A DNA stretch of 9,199 nucleotides from Victivallales bacterium. GTDB lineage: Bacteria > Verrucomicrobiota > Lentisphaeria > Victivallales > Victivallaceae. Below the pieces are notes generated by a model, which did not search any database, had not been told where the DNA came from, and saw only the letters and a program-made list of their open reading frames with translations. The first letter of the stretch is position 1, and every line of letters starts with the position of its first letter. The stretch is taken from the NCBI GenBank assembly GCA_030634125.1, contig DAOWBJ010000044.1:1-9199 (forward strand), written 5' to 3'. Positions 1-5,951 of the stretch are shown one piece after another. The position numbers and the translations under genes are program-made.

Positions 1-170
1 AAAGGATGTTAAGTTCGATACGTGATGATAAAGTAGAAGTCGCGGAAAGCGGTATTTTGAAGCATGCGGATTTGGTCGAATTGAGAGGACAGGGCGCGAA
101 CGCGTGTCTGATCGGCGAAGCTTTGATGCGTGCTGAATCACCGGGGCAAAAGTTAAAGGAATTATTGTGA
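1..170 (+). CDS. trpC: Indole-3-glycerol phosphate synthase, C-terminal end (5' truncated by window)
   Basis: The last 55 residues of TrpC, which closes the ring of carboxyphenylaminodeoxyribulose phosphate to give indole-3-glycerol phosphate in cytoplasmic tryptophan synthesis. Visible family motifs are VAESGI (the phosphate-binding SESGI-type strand) and, near the end, CLIGEALMRAESPG, which matches the final beta-strand and helix of the TIM barrel. The reading frame starts before the window, and the TGA stop is at 168-170. The stop overlaps the GTG start of the next gene in a GTGA arrangement, which usually means translational coupling. Identification rests on these motifs and on the following trpF, trpB and trpA; the family is clear although only the tail is present. 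Confidence 0.9.
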   Translation, partial: RMLSSIRDDKVEVAESGILKHADLVELRGQGANACLIGEALMRAESPGQKLKELL

Positions 171-1954
171 ACACCAAGCTGAAAATATGTGGTTTGACCA
201 GACGCGCGGATGTCGAGGCGGCGATAAAAGCCGGCGCAAAATACCTGGGTTTTATTTTCTACGATAAGTCACCGCGTCATGTTACGCCGGAGCAGGTCAA
301 AGAAATAAGCCGCGACTTGCCGGATGGAGTAAAAAAGGTCGGAGTTTTTGTAAATGCCTCAATTAAGGATATTCAGCAGATAGTAGGATTTTGCAGTCTG
401 GATGTAGTCCAGCTGCATGGTGATGAAAGCCCTGAATTCGCTTTGCGCTTTAAGGGTAAGGAAGTCTGGAAAGCTTTGAGTCTGCGTAATGCTGACGATA
501 TGAAATACGCTGAAAACTATCCTGCCGATGCGGTGCTGGTTGATGCGATGACCGCTGAACAACGCGGCGGAACGGGACAAGTTTGTGATTGGAGTCTGGC
601 TGCGGAATTAAGTTCAATGCGTCCGGTTATTTTGGCGGGGGGAATTACTCCGGCGAATATAAAGGAAGCCGTTGAGCAGGTAAAACCTGTAATAATTGAT
701 GTAAATAGCGGCGTGGAAAGCGCGCCTGGAATAAAAGATAAAAATAAACTGGCAAATATCGGGAAACAAATTATGGAACAGAAAGGGTTTTTTGGGATGT
801 ACGGCGGTCAGTATGTAGCCGAGACCTTGATGCCTGCTTTGCATGAAGTGGAAAAGGCGTTTAAAAAATTTATGAATGACGCTGATTGTCAAGCGGAATT
901 AAAAGAATATCTGCGTGATTACGTCGGGCGTCCTTCGGCACTATATCTGGCTAAAGGCTTGACCGCGCATTGCGGTGGAGCCCAGATTTATCTGAAACGT
1001 GAAGATTTGAATCATACCGGCGCGCACAAAGTAAACAACACTATCGGGCAGGCGCTTTTGGCAAAATACATGGGCAAAAAACGCCTGATAGCCGAAACCG
1101 GAGCCGGGATGCACGGAGTAGCCACCGCGACAGTCGCGGCCTTGTTCGGGATGGAATGTGAGGTGTTTATGGGCAGCGAAGACATTCGCCGGCAGGCTCC
1201 GAACGTTCAACGCATGGAGGCGCTCGGCGCAAAAGTTTTCGCGGTTCAACCGGAAGACGCGACACTCAAGGACGCCATGAATGAGGCGATTCGCAATTGG
1301 GTTAAAACTGTGGATGATACTTTTTATGTGATTGGAACCGTCGCGGGCCCGCATCCTTATCCCGAAATGGTTCGCGAATTCCAGAAAGTCATCGGCGAAG
1401 AAGCGCGAGGTCAAATTTTAGCAAAAACCGGGAAACTGCCGACTGAAGTAATCGCCTGTGTCGGCGGCGGCAGTAACGCGATGGGAATATTCGCGGGATT
1501 CGTCAATGATAAAGATGTTAAATTAATCGGTGTCGAGGCTGGCGGCGAAGGCATAGAAACAGATCGTCACGCGGCGAGTATTACCGGCGGAAGGCTCGGG
1601 GTTCTGCATGGCTGCAAAATGTATTTGCTCCAGGACGAGGACGGACAAGTAGATTTGACGCATTCTGTTTCAGCCGGTTTGGATTATCCCGGAGTCGGAC
1701 CGGAACATTGTCATTTCAGTGATTCAGGTCGTGCTGAATATACCGTAATTACTGATGCTGAAGCGATTGAGGCTTTTGATCTGCTGTGCCGGACGGAAGG
1801 AATTATTCCGGCTCTGGAATCATCGCACGCGATAGCGGAGGCAGTTAAACGGGCTCCGGAATTATCTGAAGAGGACATAATAATTGTTAATTTATCAGGT
1901 CGCGGCGACAAAGATATGCAAAGTGTAAAGGAATACAAGGAGCAAGCTCCTTGA
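167..1954 (+). CDS. trpFB: Fused phosphoribosylanthranilate isomerase / tryptophan synthase beta chain
   Basis: A 595-residue two-domain enzyme. Residues 1-200 are TrpF, which isomerises phosphoribosylanthranilate: catalytic Cys8 in KICGLT, Asp126 in LVDAM, and the phosphate-binding loops GGTG and AGGI. Residues 205-595 are TrpB, the PLP enzyme that condenses indole with serine: start motif FGMYGGQYV, PLP lysine Lys288 in HTGAHKVNN, catalytic Glu310 in AETGAG, phosphate loop GGGSNA at 433-438, ESSHA at 551-555 and NLSGRGDKD near the end. TrpA normally supplies the indole, and trpA follows. The start is GTG, with AAAGGA six bases upstream, overlapping the trpC stop. No stop lies between the domains, so the fusion is read directly. 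One oddity is Met315 where GAGQHG is usual. An internal ATG (M203) with a GGGA upstream could also give free TrpB. Confidence 0.96.
   Translation: MNTKLKICGLTRRADVEAAIKAGAKYLGFIFYDKSPRHVTPEQVKEISRDLPDGVKKVGVFVNASIKDIQQIVGFCSLDVVQLHGDESPEFALRFKGKEVWKALSLRNADDMKYAENYPADAVLVDAMTAEQRGGTGQVCDWSLAAELSSMRPVILAGGITPANIKEAVEQVKPVIIDVNSGVESAPGIKDKNKLANIGKQIMEQKGFFGMYGGQYVAETLMPALHEVEKAFKKFMNDADCQAELKEYLRDYVGRPSALYLAKGLTAHCGGAQIYLKREDLNHTGAHKVNNTIGQALLAKYMGKKRLIAETGAGMHGVATATVAALFGMECEVFMGSEDIRRQAPNVQRMEALGAKVFAVQPEDATLKDAMNEAIRNWVKTVDDTFYVIGTVAGPHPYPEMVREFQKVIGEEARGQILAKTGKLPTEVIACVGGGSNAMGIFAGFVNDKDVKLIGVEAGGEGIETDRHAASITGGRLGVLHGCKMYLLQDEDGQVDLTHSVSAGLDYPGVGPEHCHFSDSGRAEYTVITDAEAIEAFDLLCRTEGIIPALESSHAIAEAVKRAPELSEEDIIIVNLSGRGDKDMQSVKEYKEQAP
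761..775 (+). promoter_or_regulatory. Possible internal ribosome binding site and ATG for free TrpB
   Basis: Within the fused gene, GGGA at 761-764 lies eight bases before an in-frame ATG at 773-775 (codon 203). Translation from here would give a 393-residue protein beginning MEQKGFFGMYGG, about the length and start of an ordinary TrpB. It may be only a relic of the separate trpB start from before fusion. Whether it is used cannot be told from sequence. Confidence 0.3.
1936..1953 (+). repeat. Hairpin over the trpFB stop codon
   Basis: Perfect inverted repeat CAAGGAGC / GCTCCTTG around two A bases (in practice a 7-bp stem with a 4-base loop). It covers the last codons of trpFB and two bases of its TGA stop. 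No T-run follows, so it is not an obvious terminator; it might affect mRNA stability or coupling to trpA. Confidence 0.5.
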
Positions 1955-1963
1955 CCATATTGC

Positions 1964-1989
1964 CGCCTCCTTCGCTTTGCTGGGAGGCG
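1964..1989 (+). repeat. Second intercistronic hairpin between trpFB and trpA
   Basis: Perfect 7-bp stem CGCCTCC (1964-1970) with GGAGGCG (1983-1989) and a 12-base loop. It lies ten bases after the trpFB stop. It is GC-rich and not followed by a T-run, so a role in termination is not supported. With the hairpin at 1936-1953 it makes up much of the extra sequence between the two copies of the trpFB tail. Confidence 0.5.
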
Positions 1990-2048
1990 TAAAAGCTCGG
2001 GCAAAGATAATGGCTAATATATGCAACAATGTAAGGAATACAAAAAGA

Positions 2049-2843
2049 ATGAATAGGTTAAGTAAAACTTTTGACAAGTGCAAGGCGGAAAATCGCAATG
2101 CTTTAGTTATTTATGTAACGATGGGCTGTCCTGATCTGGACACCAGTGAATGTCTGCTTATGGATATAATCGATGCCGGAGCGGATATTATTGAGTTGGG
2201 AGTGCCTTTCTCTGATCCAATGGCGGACGGCGTAGTCATTCAGGAGTCAGCACGGCAGGCATTGTTGTCTGGAACGACTTTGAAAGGCGTTCTGGAGAAG
2301 GCAAAAAACATTCGTCAGCACAGCGAAACACCTATGATTTTGTTTTCCTATTATAATGTGATTCTGTCTTATGGCGTCGAAAAACTGGCGGCGGACGCGG
2401 CGACGGCAGGCATTGATGGTTTACTGGTCGTAGACCTGCCTTTTGAGCACGGCGGGGAGCTTATTCCGGCTTTGGATAAACACGGTTTATGTTTAATTCC
2501 TCTTATCGCGCCTACTACTCCGCTTGACCGCGCTGTACGAATAGTCCGCGGGGCAAAAGGTTTTGTCTACAGCATTACTTCTAAAGGAGTTACCGGGGGC
2601 GGAACGACTTTTGACACGGATCTGGAAGAAAGAATGAAAAAATTGCGCGCGGCAAGTCCGGTGCCGGTAGTTGCCGGTTTCGGAATAGATTCAGCGGAAA
2701 AAGCAAAACCTTTGACCAGATTTTCTGACGGAATAGTTGTCGGCAGCGCAATCATGCGCAAAATCAATGAATGCACAGATATTGAGCAGGGCATTTTTGA
2801 GGCTGTGGAATTAACTTCAAAAATAGCAAAAGTTTTGAAATAA
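2049..2843 (+). CDS. trpA: Tryptophan synthase alpha chain
   Basis: Cleaves indole-3-glycerol phosphate to indole and glyceraldehyde 3-phosphate and channels the indole to TrpB. The TIM-barrel protein is 264 residues, the normal length. Catalytic Glu49 (DIIELGVPF) and Asp60 (FSDPMADG) fall at the classical positions, which supports the chosen start. Other family motifs are YYN near 105, LPFEHGGEL, the phosphate loop YSITSKGVTG, VVAGFGI and DGIVVGSAI. The frame stays open upstream to 1977, but ATG 2049 is preferred because it gives exact family numbering and has AAGGA about 11 bases upstream. A small oddity is ADGVVIQ where ADGP(T/V)IQ is usual. It follows trpFB after 94 bases. No convincing terminator is seen after its TAA. 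Confidence 0.95.
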   Translation: MNRLSKTFDKCKAENRNALVIYVTMGCPDLDTSECLLMDIIDAGADIIELGVPFSDPMADGVVIQESARQALLSGTTLKGVLEKAKNIRQHSETPMILFSYYNVILSYGVEKLAADAATAGIDGLLVVDLPFEHGGELIPALDKHGLCLIPLIAPTTPLDRAVRIVRGAKGFVYSITSKGVTGGGTTFDTDLEERMKKLRAASPVPVVAGFGIDSAEKAKPLTRFSDGIVVGSAIMRKINECTDIEQGIFEAVELTSKIAKVLK

Positions 2844-2875
2844 GATTGACTTCTTTTCGTTAAACGGTTATGTTT

Positions 2876-2884
2876 TGATATAAT
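2876..2884 (+). promoter_or_regulatory. Extended -10 promoter for the restriction-modification genes
   Basis: TGATATAAT is a perfect extended -10 element (TGnTATAAT), 77 bases before the methyltransferase ATG. No good -35 is present at 16-18 bases; the TTGACT at 2846-2851 is too far upstream (27-base spacer). Extended -10 promoters often do without a -35. A near-identical element (TGATATAAC) precedes the thioredoxin gene. Confidence 0.5.
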
Positions 2885-2961
2885 AATGAAACTGGTTTAA
2901 TGAATCTAATCGTTGTTTTATTATAAATTTTGCAAGAACTAAACAAATCCATAGGGCTGAT

Positions 2962-4143
2962 ATGCAAGACAATTGGACTAATGAAACTTTCGCATTTCCG
3001 CAGGCTAAAATAAGAATAGGGACATTGTTTTCGGGAATAGGAGCGATAGAACATGCTTTCCATAGATTAAATCTTAATCATGAAATTGTTTTTGCTAGTG
3101 ATATTGATAAATTTGTAAAGGAAAGTTTTTTAAAAAATTATGAAATAAGTCAACAAGATTGGCATAATGATGTTACTAAGCTTGATGCAACTCCATATAA
3201 AGGAAAAGTTGATTTTATAGTTGGAGGTAGTCCCTGTCAAGCATTTTCTATGGTAGGAAAGAGGAAAGGTTTAGAAGATATAAGAGGTACGCTATTTTAT
3301 GATTTTGCTCGTATTATAAAAGAAACACAACCGAAGGTTTTTATCTATGAAAATGTTAGAGGCCTAATTAATCATGATAAAGGACGCACATGGGAAATTG
3401 TTCAGTCTGTTTTTGAAGAATTGGGTTATTGTATTTATTACAAAGTATTAAATGGTAGAAATTATGGAATACCTCAAAATCGCGAGAGAATTTTTGTGGT
3501 AGCGTTTAGAGAAAAAACAAACTTCACCTTTCCAACTCCAATTGATCTAGAACATACAATGCAAGATTTTTTAGAAGACTATGTAGATTCTAAATATTAT
3601 TTAAAAGAAAAAGGTATTAAGTTTGTCACTAGCTCTAAAAACAGAAAAAAACGCTATACTCAAATCAACGGCAATGTGGCACTGTGTCAAAAAGCAAATC
3701 AGCAATTTAATTGGCATGGAGATTTTATTTATGAAGATGCTGAAATAACAGAAAATAATTTTAATGATTTTATTTTTAATGTTAATACAGTCGAAGAAAA
3801 ATATTACTTATCCGAAAAAGTGAAAAAATATGTACTAGCAGGGGGAACAAAAAAATTCAAAACAGGAACAGCTACTGACTTACAGGTTGCTAGACCTCTT
3901 TTGCAAACAATGCATAAAATGCATCGCGCAGGTGTTGATAATTATGTAACGCATAATATGGGAAAAATAAGAAAGCTTACCCCAAGAGAGTGTTTAAGAC
4001 TTATGGGATTCAGAGATTCATTTAAAATAGCGGTTAGTGATACACAAATGTATAGACAAGCAGGAAATAGTATTATTGTTGATGTTCTAATCGCCTTACT
4101 AAAACAACTAGATATTACAAAATATGGAGAAATCAATGAGTAA
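2962..4143 (+). CDS. DNA (cytosine-5-)-methyltransferase of a type II restriction-modification system
   Basis: Transfers a methyl group from S-adenosylmethionine to C5 of cytosine in a specific site and so protects host DNA. The 393 residues show the standard motif order: motif I (TLFSGIGAIE, residues 21-30, SAM binding), motif IV with catalytic Cys92 (GGSPCQAFS), motif VI ENV at 130-132, motif VIII QNRERIF at 172-178, a target recognition region of roughly residues 200-330, motif IX (RKLTPRECLRLMGF) and motif X (YRQAGNS). The target sequence cannot be read from the protein. Its stop overlaps the next gene, an HNH endonuclease, so the two form a pair. The gene is very AT-rich: by hand count 3121-3180 has 14 G+C of 60, against 34 of 60 at 1441-1500 in trpFB. 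This suggests acquisition by transfer. Confidence 0.95.
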   Translation: MQDNWTNETFAFPQAKIRIGTLFSGIGAIEHAFHRLNLNHEIVFASDIDKFVKESFLKNYEISQQDWHNDVTKLDATPYKGKVDFIVGGSPCQAFSMVGKRKGLEDIRGTLFYDFARIIKETQPKVFIYENVRGLINHDKGRTWEIVQSVFEELGYCIYYKVLNGRNYGIPQNRERIFVVAFREKTNFTFPTPIDLEHTMQDFLEDYVDSKYYLKEKGIKFVTSSKNRKKRYTQINGNVALCQKANQQFNWHGDFIYEDAEITENNFNDFIFNVNTVEEKYYLSEKVKKYVLAGGTKKFKTGTATDLQVARPLLQTMHKMHRAGVDNYVTHNMGKIRKLTPRECLRLMGFRDSFKIAVSDTQMYRQAGNSIIVDVLIALLKQLDITKYGEINE

Positions 4144-5101
4144 TATTATTAATATTTTAGGGAAAATATATACAGTTGTAGATACGCTAGAAAAAATAAC
4201 CATTCCGGATTGTTGGGTTATGCGTGCCAATAAAACAGGATTAGGAAATGGAGAAGCAAAATTTTATGTTGGTCATGACTCTAATTCTTTAAGAGATTTT
4301 TTTGGGAATCGTCCTTTTAGAATATTGTGTTTTATGTTAAAAAAAGATCTTTTATCTTTTATGGATGATTGCAAAGACGAATATATGATGCCTGAACAGA
4401 ATTATGGCGAAAGAAACAATTTTCCTACACTTTGGAATGACAGAGTAAATGAGATTAATACGTTTCCAAAATGTCTAAAATTTGTCTCTAGCGAGCAAAA
4501 TCAAATTGAAGGTCAAAGGCTTTATATTAAATCTCAAGACAAGCCATATTCTTTGTTGCGAAAAATTTCTTTACCTAATATTTCTTATGTTTCTGTAATC
4601 AAGTTACTTGATTCACAAACCAGTACTTATTATTATTATTTTCGTCCCTTTATAGATTATTATGGAGAAATATATCATCCGAAAACCATCATGCAGGCAG
4701 AACAAGAAGATATAAAGTCATCAGGAGGAGAGTCTGCACGTAGAGCAGGACAACAAGAATACAGAAAAAAACTTTTAATGGAATGCCCTTCTTGTCCTAT
4801 GACTACTATTGCAGATGATAGATTGTTAATAGCAAGTCATATAAAACCTTATGTGAAATCAAACGAACACGAAAAATATGATTCTAAAAATGGTTTTATG
4901 TTTACTCCAACTTATGATCATCTTTTTGATCGAGGATATATTTCTTTTACTAATGAACAGCAACTAATGGTGTCTCCGTTTTTATCTAAAAGGACATGTG
5001 GTTTACTTTCCTTATTAGATGGCAAAAAAATTAGATTGTTACCTGTTGAAGGTAGGGAAGTATATTTAGATTATCATAGAAATATTATATTTAAAATATA
5101 A
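4136..5101 (+). CDS. HNH endonuclease, probable cognate restriction enzyme
   Basis: A 321-residue protein whose C-terminal third matches the HNH_2-type nuclease fold: a CPSC pair (Cys217, Cys220), ASHIKPY with His235, KNG with Asn252, and YDHLFDRGYISF with His262. This pattern occurs in stand-alone HNH restriction enzymes. The N-terminal 200 residues are unrecognised and may carry DNA recognition. The start chosen is ATG 4136, eight bases inside the methyltransferase 3' end, because GGAGA at 4126-4130 is well spaced before it; an ATG at 4124 in the same frame would add four residues but overlaps that site. The overlap implies co-translation with the methylase, and partnership is inferred from that and from shared AT-richness. 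Direct cleavage activity is not shown. No controller (C) protein or Vsr gene is present. Confidence 0.85.
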   Translation: MSNIINILGKIYTVVDTLEKITIPDCWVMRANKTGLGNGEAKFYVGHDSNSLRDFFGNRPFRILCFMLKKDLLSFMDDCKDEYMMPEQNYGERNNFPTLWNDRVNEINTFPKCLKFVSSEQNQIEGQRLYIKSQDKPYSLLRKISLPNISYVSVIKLLDSQTSTYYYYFRPFIDYYGEIYHPKTIMQAEQEDIKSSGGESARRAGQQEYRKKLLMECPSCPMTTIADDRLLIASHIKPYVKSNEHEKYDSKNGFMFTPTYDHLFDRGYISFTNEQQLMVSPFLSKRTCGLLSLLDGKKIRLLPVEGREVYLDYHRNIIFKI

Positions 5102-5238
5102 ATTTATAACCTAATAGCTTAAAAATTAATCATATGTATTTCAAAAGGCATATTTTAAAAAATGAAGAAAGGGGAAATTGAAAATTTTCATAAAATATTG
5201 AAAAATAACAAGAGAAATAATAAATAAGGTCACAAATT

Positions 5239-5247
5239 TGATATAAC
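5239..5247 (+). promoter_or_regulatory. Extended -10 promoter of the thioredoxin gene
   Basis: TGATATAAC lies 22 bases before the trxA ATG and closely matches the TGATATAAT before the methyltransferase. AAGGGA at 5257-5262 is a good ribosome binding site for ATG 5270. No matching -35 is seen. The rest of the 168-base gap after the endonuclease is AT-rich and shows no clear terminator or gene. Confidence 0.45.
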
Positions 5248-5269
5248 ATAAATTATAAGGGAAATCATC

Positions 5270-5584
5270 ATGAGCGACGTAAAACATTTAAACAGTGCAA
5301 ATTTTGAAGAATTAACCTCAAAAGGTTTAGTATTAATTGATTTTTGGGCAACCTGGTGTGGTCCTTGCCGTATGCTGGGTCCGGTTCTGGATCAAGTCGC
5401 CGACGAAATGGGTGATGAAGCGGTAGTTGGTAAAATCAATATTGATGAAGAACAGGACTTAGCGGTTAAATTTGGTGTCCGCAGTATTCCTGCTTTGTTT
5501 GTTCTTAAGGACGGCGAAGTTGTTGAGTCATTTGTTGGAGTTAAGGACAAAAGCACTTTAGTCAATTCTTTGAAGTCTGTATAA
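5270..5584 (+). CDS. trxA: Thioredoxin
   Basis: A 104-residue cytoplasmic dithiol-disulfide oxidoreductase that keeps protein thiols reduced and donates electrons to enzymes such as ribonucleotide reductase. The redox motif WCGPC is at residues 29-33 (Cys30, Cys33), preceded by FWATW, and the cis-proline Pro74 is in RSIPALF. Length and motif positions are those of classical Trx1, and there is no signal peptide. ATG 5270 has AAGGGA seven bases upstream. It has its own promoter and converges with the HAD gene on the other strand. Base composition returns towards the chromosomal style after the AT-rich cassette, though the first codons are still AT-rich. Confidence 0.96.
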   Translation: MSDVKHLNSANFEELTSKGLVLIDFWATWCGPCRMLGPVLDQVADEMGDEAVVGKINIDEEQDLAVKFGVRSIPALFVLKDGEVVESFVGVKDKSTLVNSLKSV

Positions 5585-5737
5585 AAATCTATCGAATTAT
5601 ATTTTTCCAGGCTGAATTTTTACTCTTGTCGATAGCTATTTTACTGTCCTTGTCGCAATAGATGCCGCAGGTATTGTTGTTGCAGGTATTATTAATAACA
5701 CTGGGCGAAGTCCATTTACTACAATGGGTGCGCTGAT

Positions 5738-5769
5738 AACATGATGTTAAAATCTAACATTTTCATGTT
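5738..5769. repeat. Bulged 12-bp hairpin
   Basis: AACATGA pairs with TCATGTT, and directly inside it TGTTA pairs with TAACA around the loop AAATC; a TTT bulge sits on the right arm. It is AT-rich and its role is unknown. It may be part of the transcription end of trxA. Confidence 0.45.
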
Positions 5770-5780
5770 CGCGATGTCAC

Positions 5781-5883
5781 TGTTGTCTCAGCAATACAAG
5801 CGTTCCCCACCCCTGAGACAGGGGTGACTACATCATTTATTGTTTATTTACATTTTATATAAGCAACGGCTGTCTCAGCCGTT
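5781..5883. repeat. Cluster of three small hairpins with TCT/AGA triloops
   Basis: Hairpin 2 (5808-5826) is CACCCCTG-AGA-CAGGGGTG and hairpin 3 (5865-5883) is AACGGCTG-TCT-CAGCCGTT; both are perfect 8-bp stems with a 3-base loop. Hairpin 1 (5781-5793) is TGTTG-TCT-CAGCA, five pairs with one G-T. The core TGTCTCA or its complement TGAGACA is constant, while the outer stem bases differ but still pair. This covariation suggests the structure is maintained. They could be a REP-like repeat family or terminators of the convergent genes. Confidence 0.6.
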
Positions 5884-5951
5884 CAAACATTTTCACAGCT
5901 ACATCATTTTTTCGTATAGTGTGAAATTAATTAGCTTATATCGTAGTCCTT

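Larger units (their letters stand above)
1914..2043 (+). repeat. Imperfect direct repeat of the trpFB 3' end (copies 1914-1938 and 2019-2043)
   Basis: The 25 bases 1914-1938, near the end of trpFB, recur at 2019-2043 just before trpA. The outer 8 bases (ATATGCAA) and inner 11 bases (AAGGAATACAA) are identical; the middle differs. The offset is 105 bases, a multiple of three, so both copies are in the trpFB frame: the first encodes MQSVKEYKEQAP-stop and the second MQQCKEYKKNE-stop. The second copy's stop (TAG 2054-2056) overlaps the trpA start (ATG 2049), the coupled layout expected of trpB-trpA. The intervening bases hold two hairpins. My inference is that a short palindromic sequence was inserted near the original trpB end. 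Confidence 0.6.
5585..5951. other. 367-base convergent intergenic region rich in hairpins
   Basis: It lies between the 3' ends of trxA (plus) and the HAD gene (minus). No confident gene is seen. It holds an inverted repeat CTATCGA / TCGATAG (5589-5595, 5629-5635), a 15-base imperfect tandem repeat beginning GCAGGTATT (5667 and 5682), a bulged hairpin at 5738-5769, three small hairpins with TCT or AGA loops (5781-5793, 5808-5826, 5865-5883), and the direct repeat CTACATCATTT (5828-5838, 5899-5909). Some of the hairpins may serve as terminators for the two converging genes, but none has a strong T-run. Confidence 0.6.

Noticed and set aside
941..1414. Long minus-strand open frame inside trpFB, and similar antisense frames over other genes
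   Set aside because: They lie opposite clearly conserved genes and encode no recognisable motifs, so they are by-products of codon bias.
1977..2048. Upstream extension of trpA in the same frame from a TTG at 1977
   Set aside because: The 24 extra residues do not look like TrpA, and starting at ATG 2049 puts Glu49 and Asp60 at their classical positions. The extension overlaps a hairpin.
2846..2884. TTGACT and TATAAT as a -35/-10 pair before the methyltransferase
   Set aside because: The spacer is 27 bases, far too long; the TATAAT is better explained as an extended -10.
5162..5227. 21-codon Lys-rich reading frame (begins MKKGEIENF) before trxA
   Set aside because: It has no ribosome binding site and lies in very AT-rich DNA where short Lys/Asn frames arise by chance.
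5589..5635. CTATCGA / TCGATAG as a terminator of trxA
   Set aside because: The loop is 33 bases and no clear T-run follows, so it is not a convincing intrinsic terminator.
5616..5741. Hydrophobic plus-strand frame resembling the N-terminus of MarC-type membrane proteins
   Set aside because: The likeness covers only about a dozen residues, there is no start codon, and the frame ends soon after.
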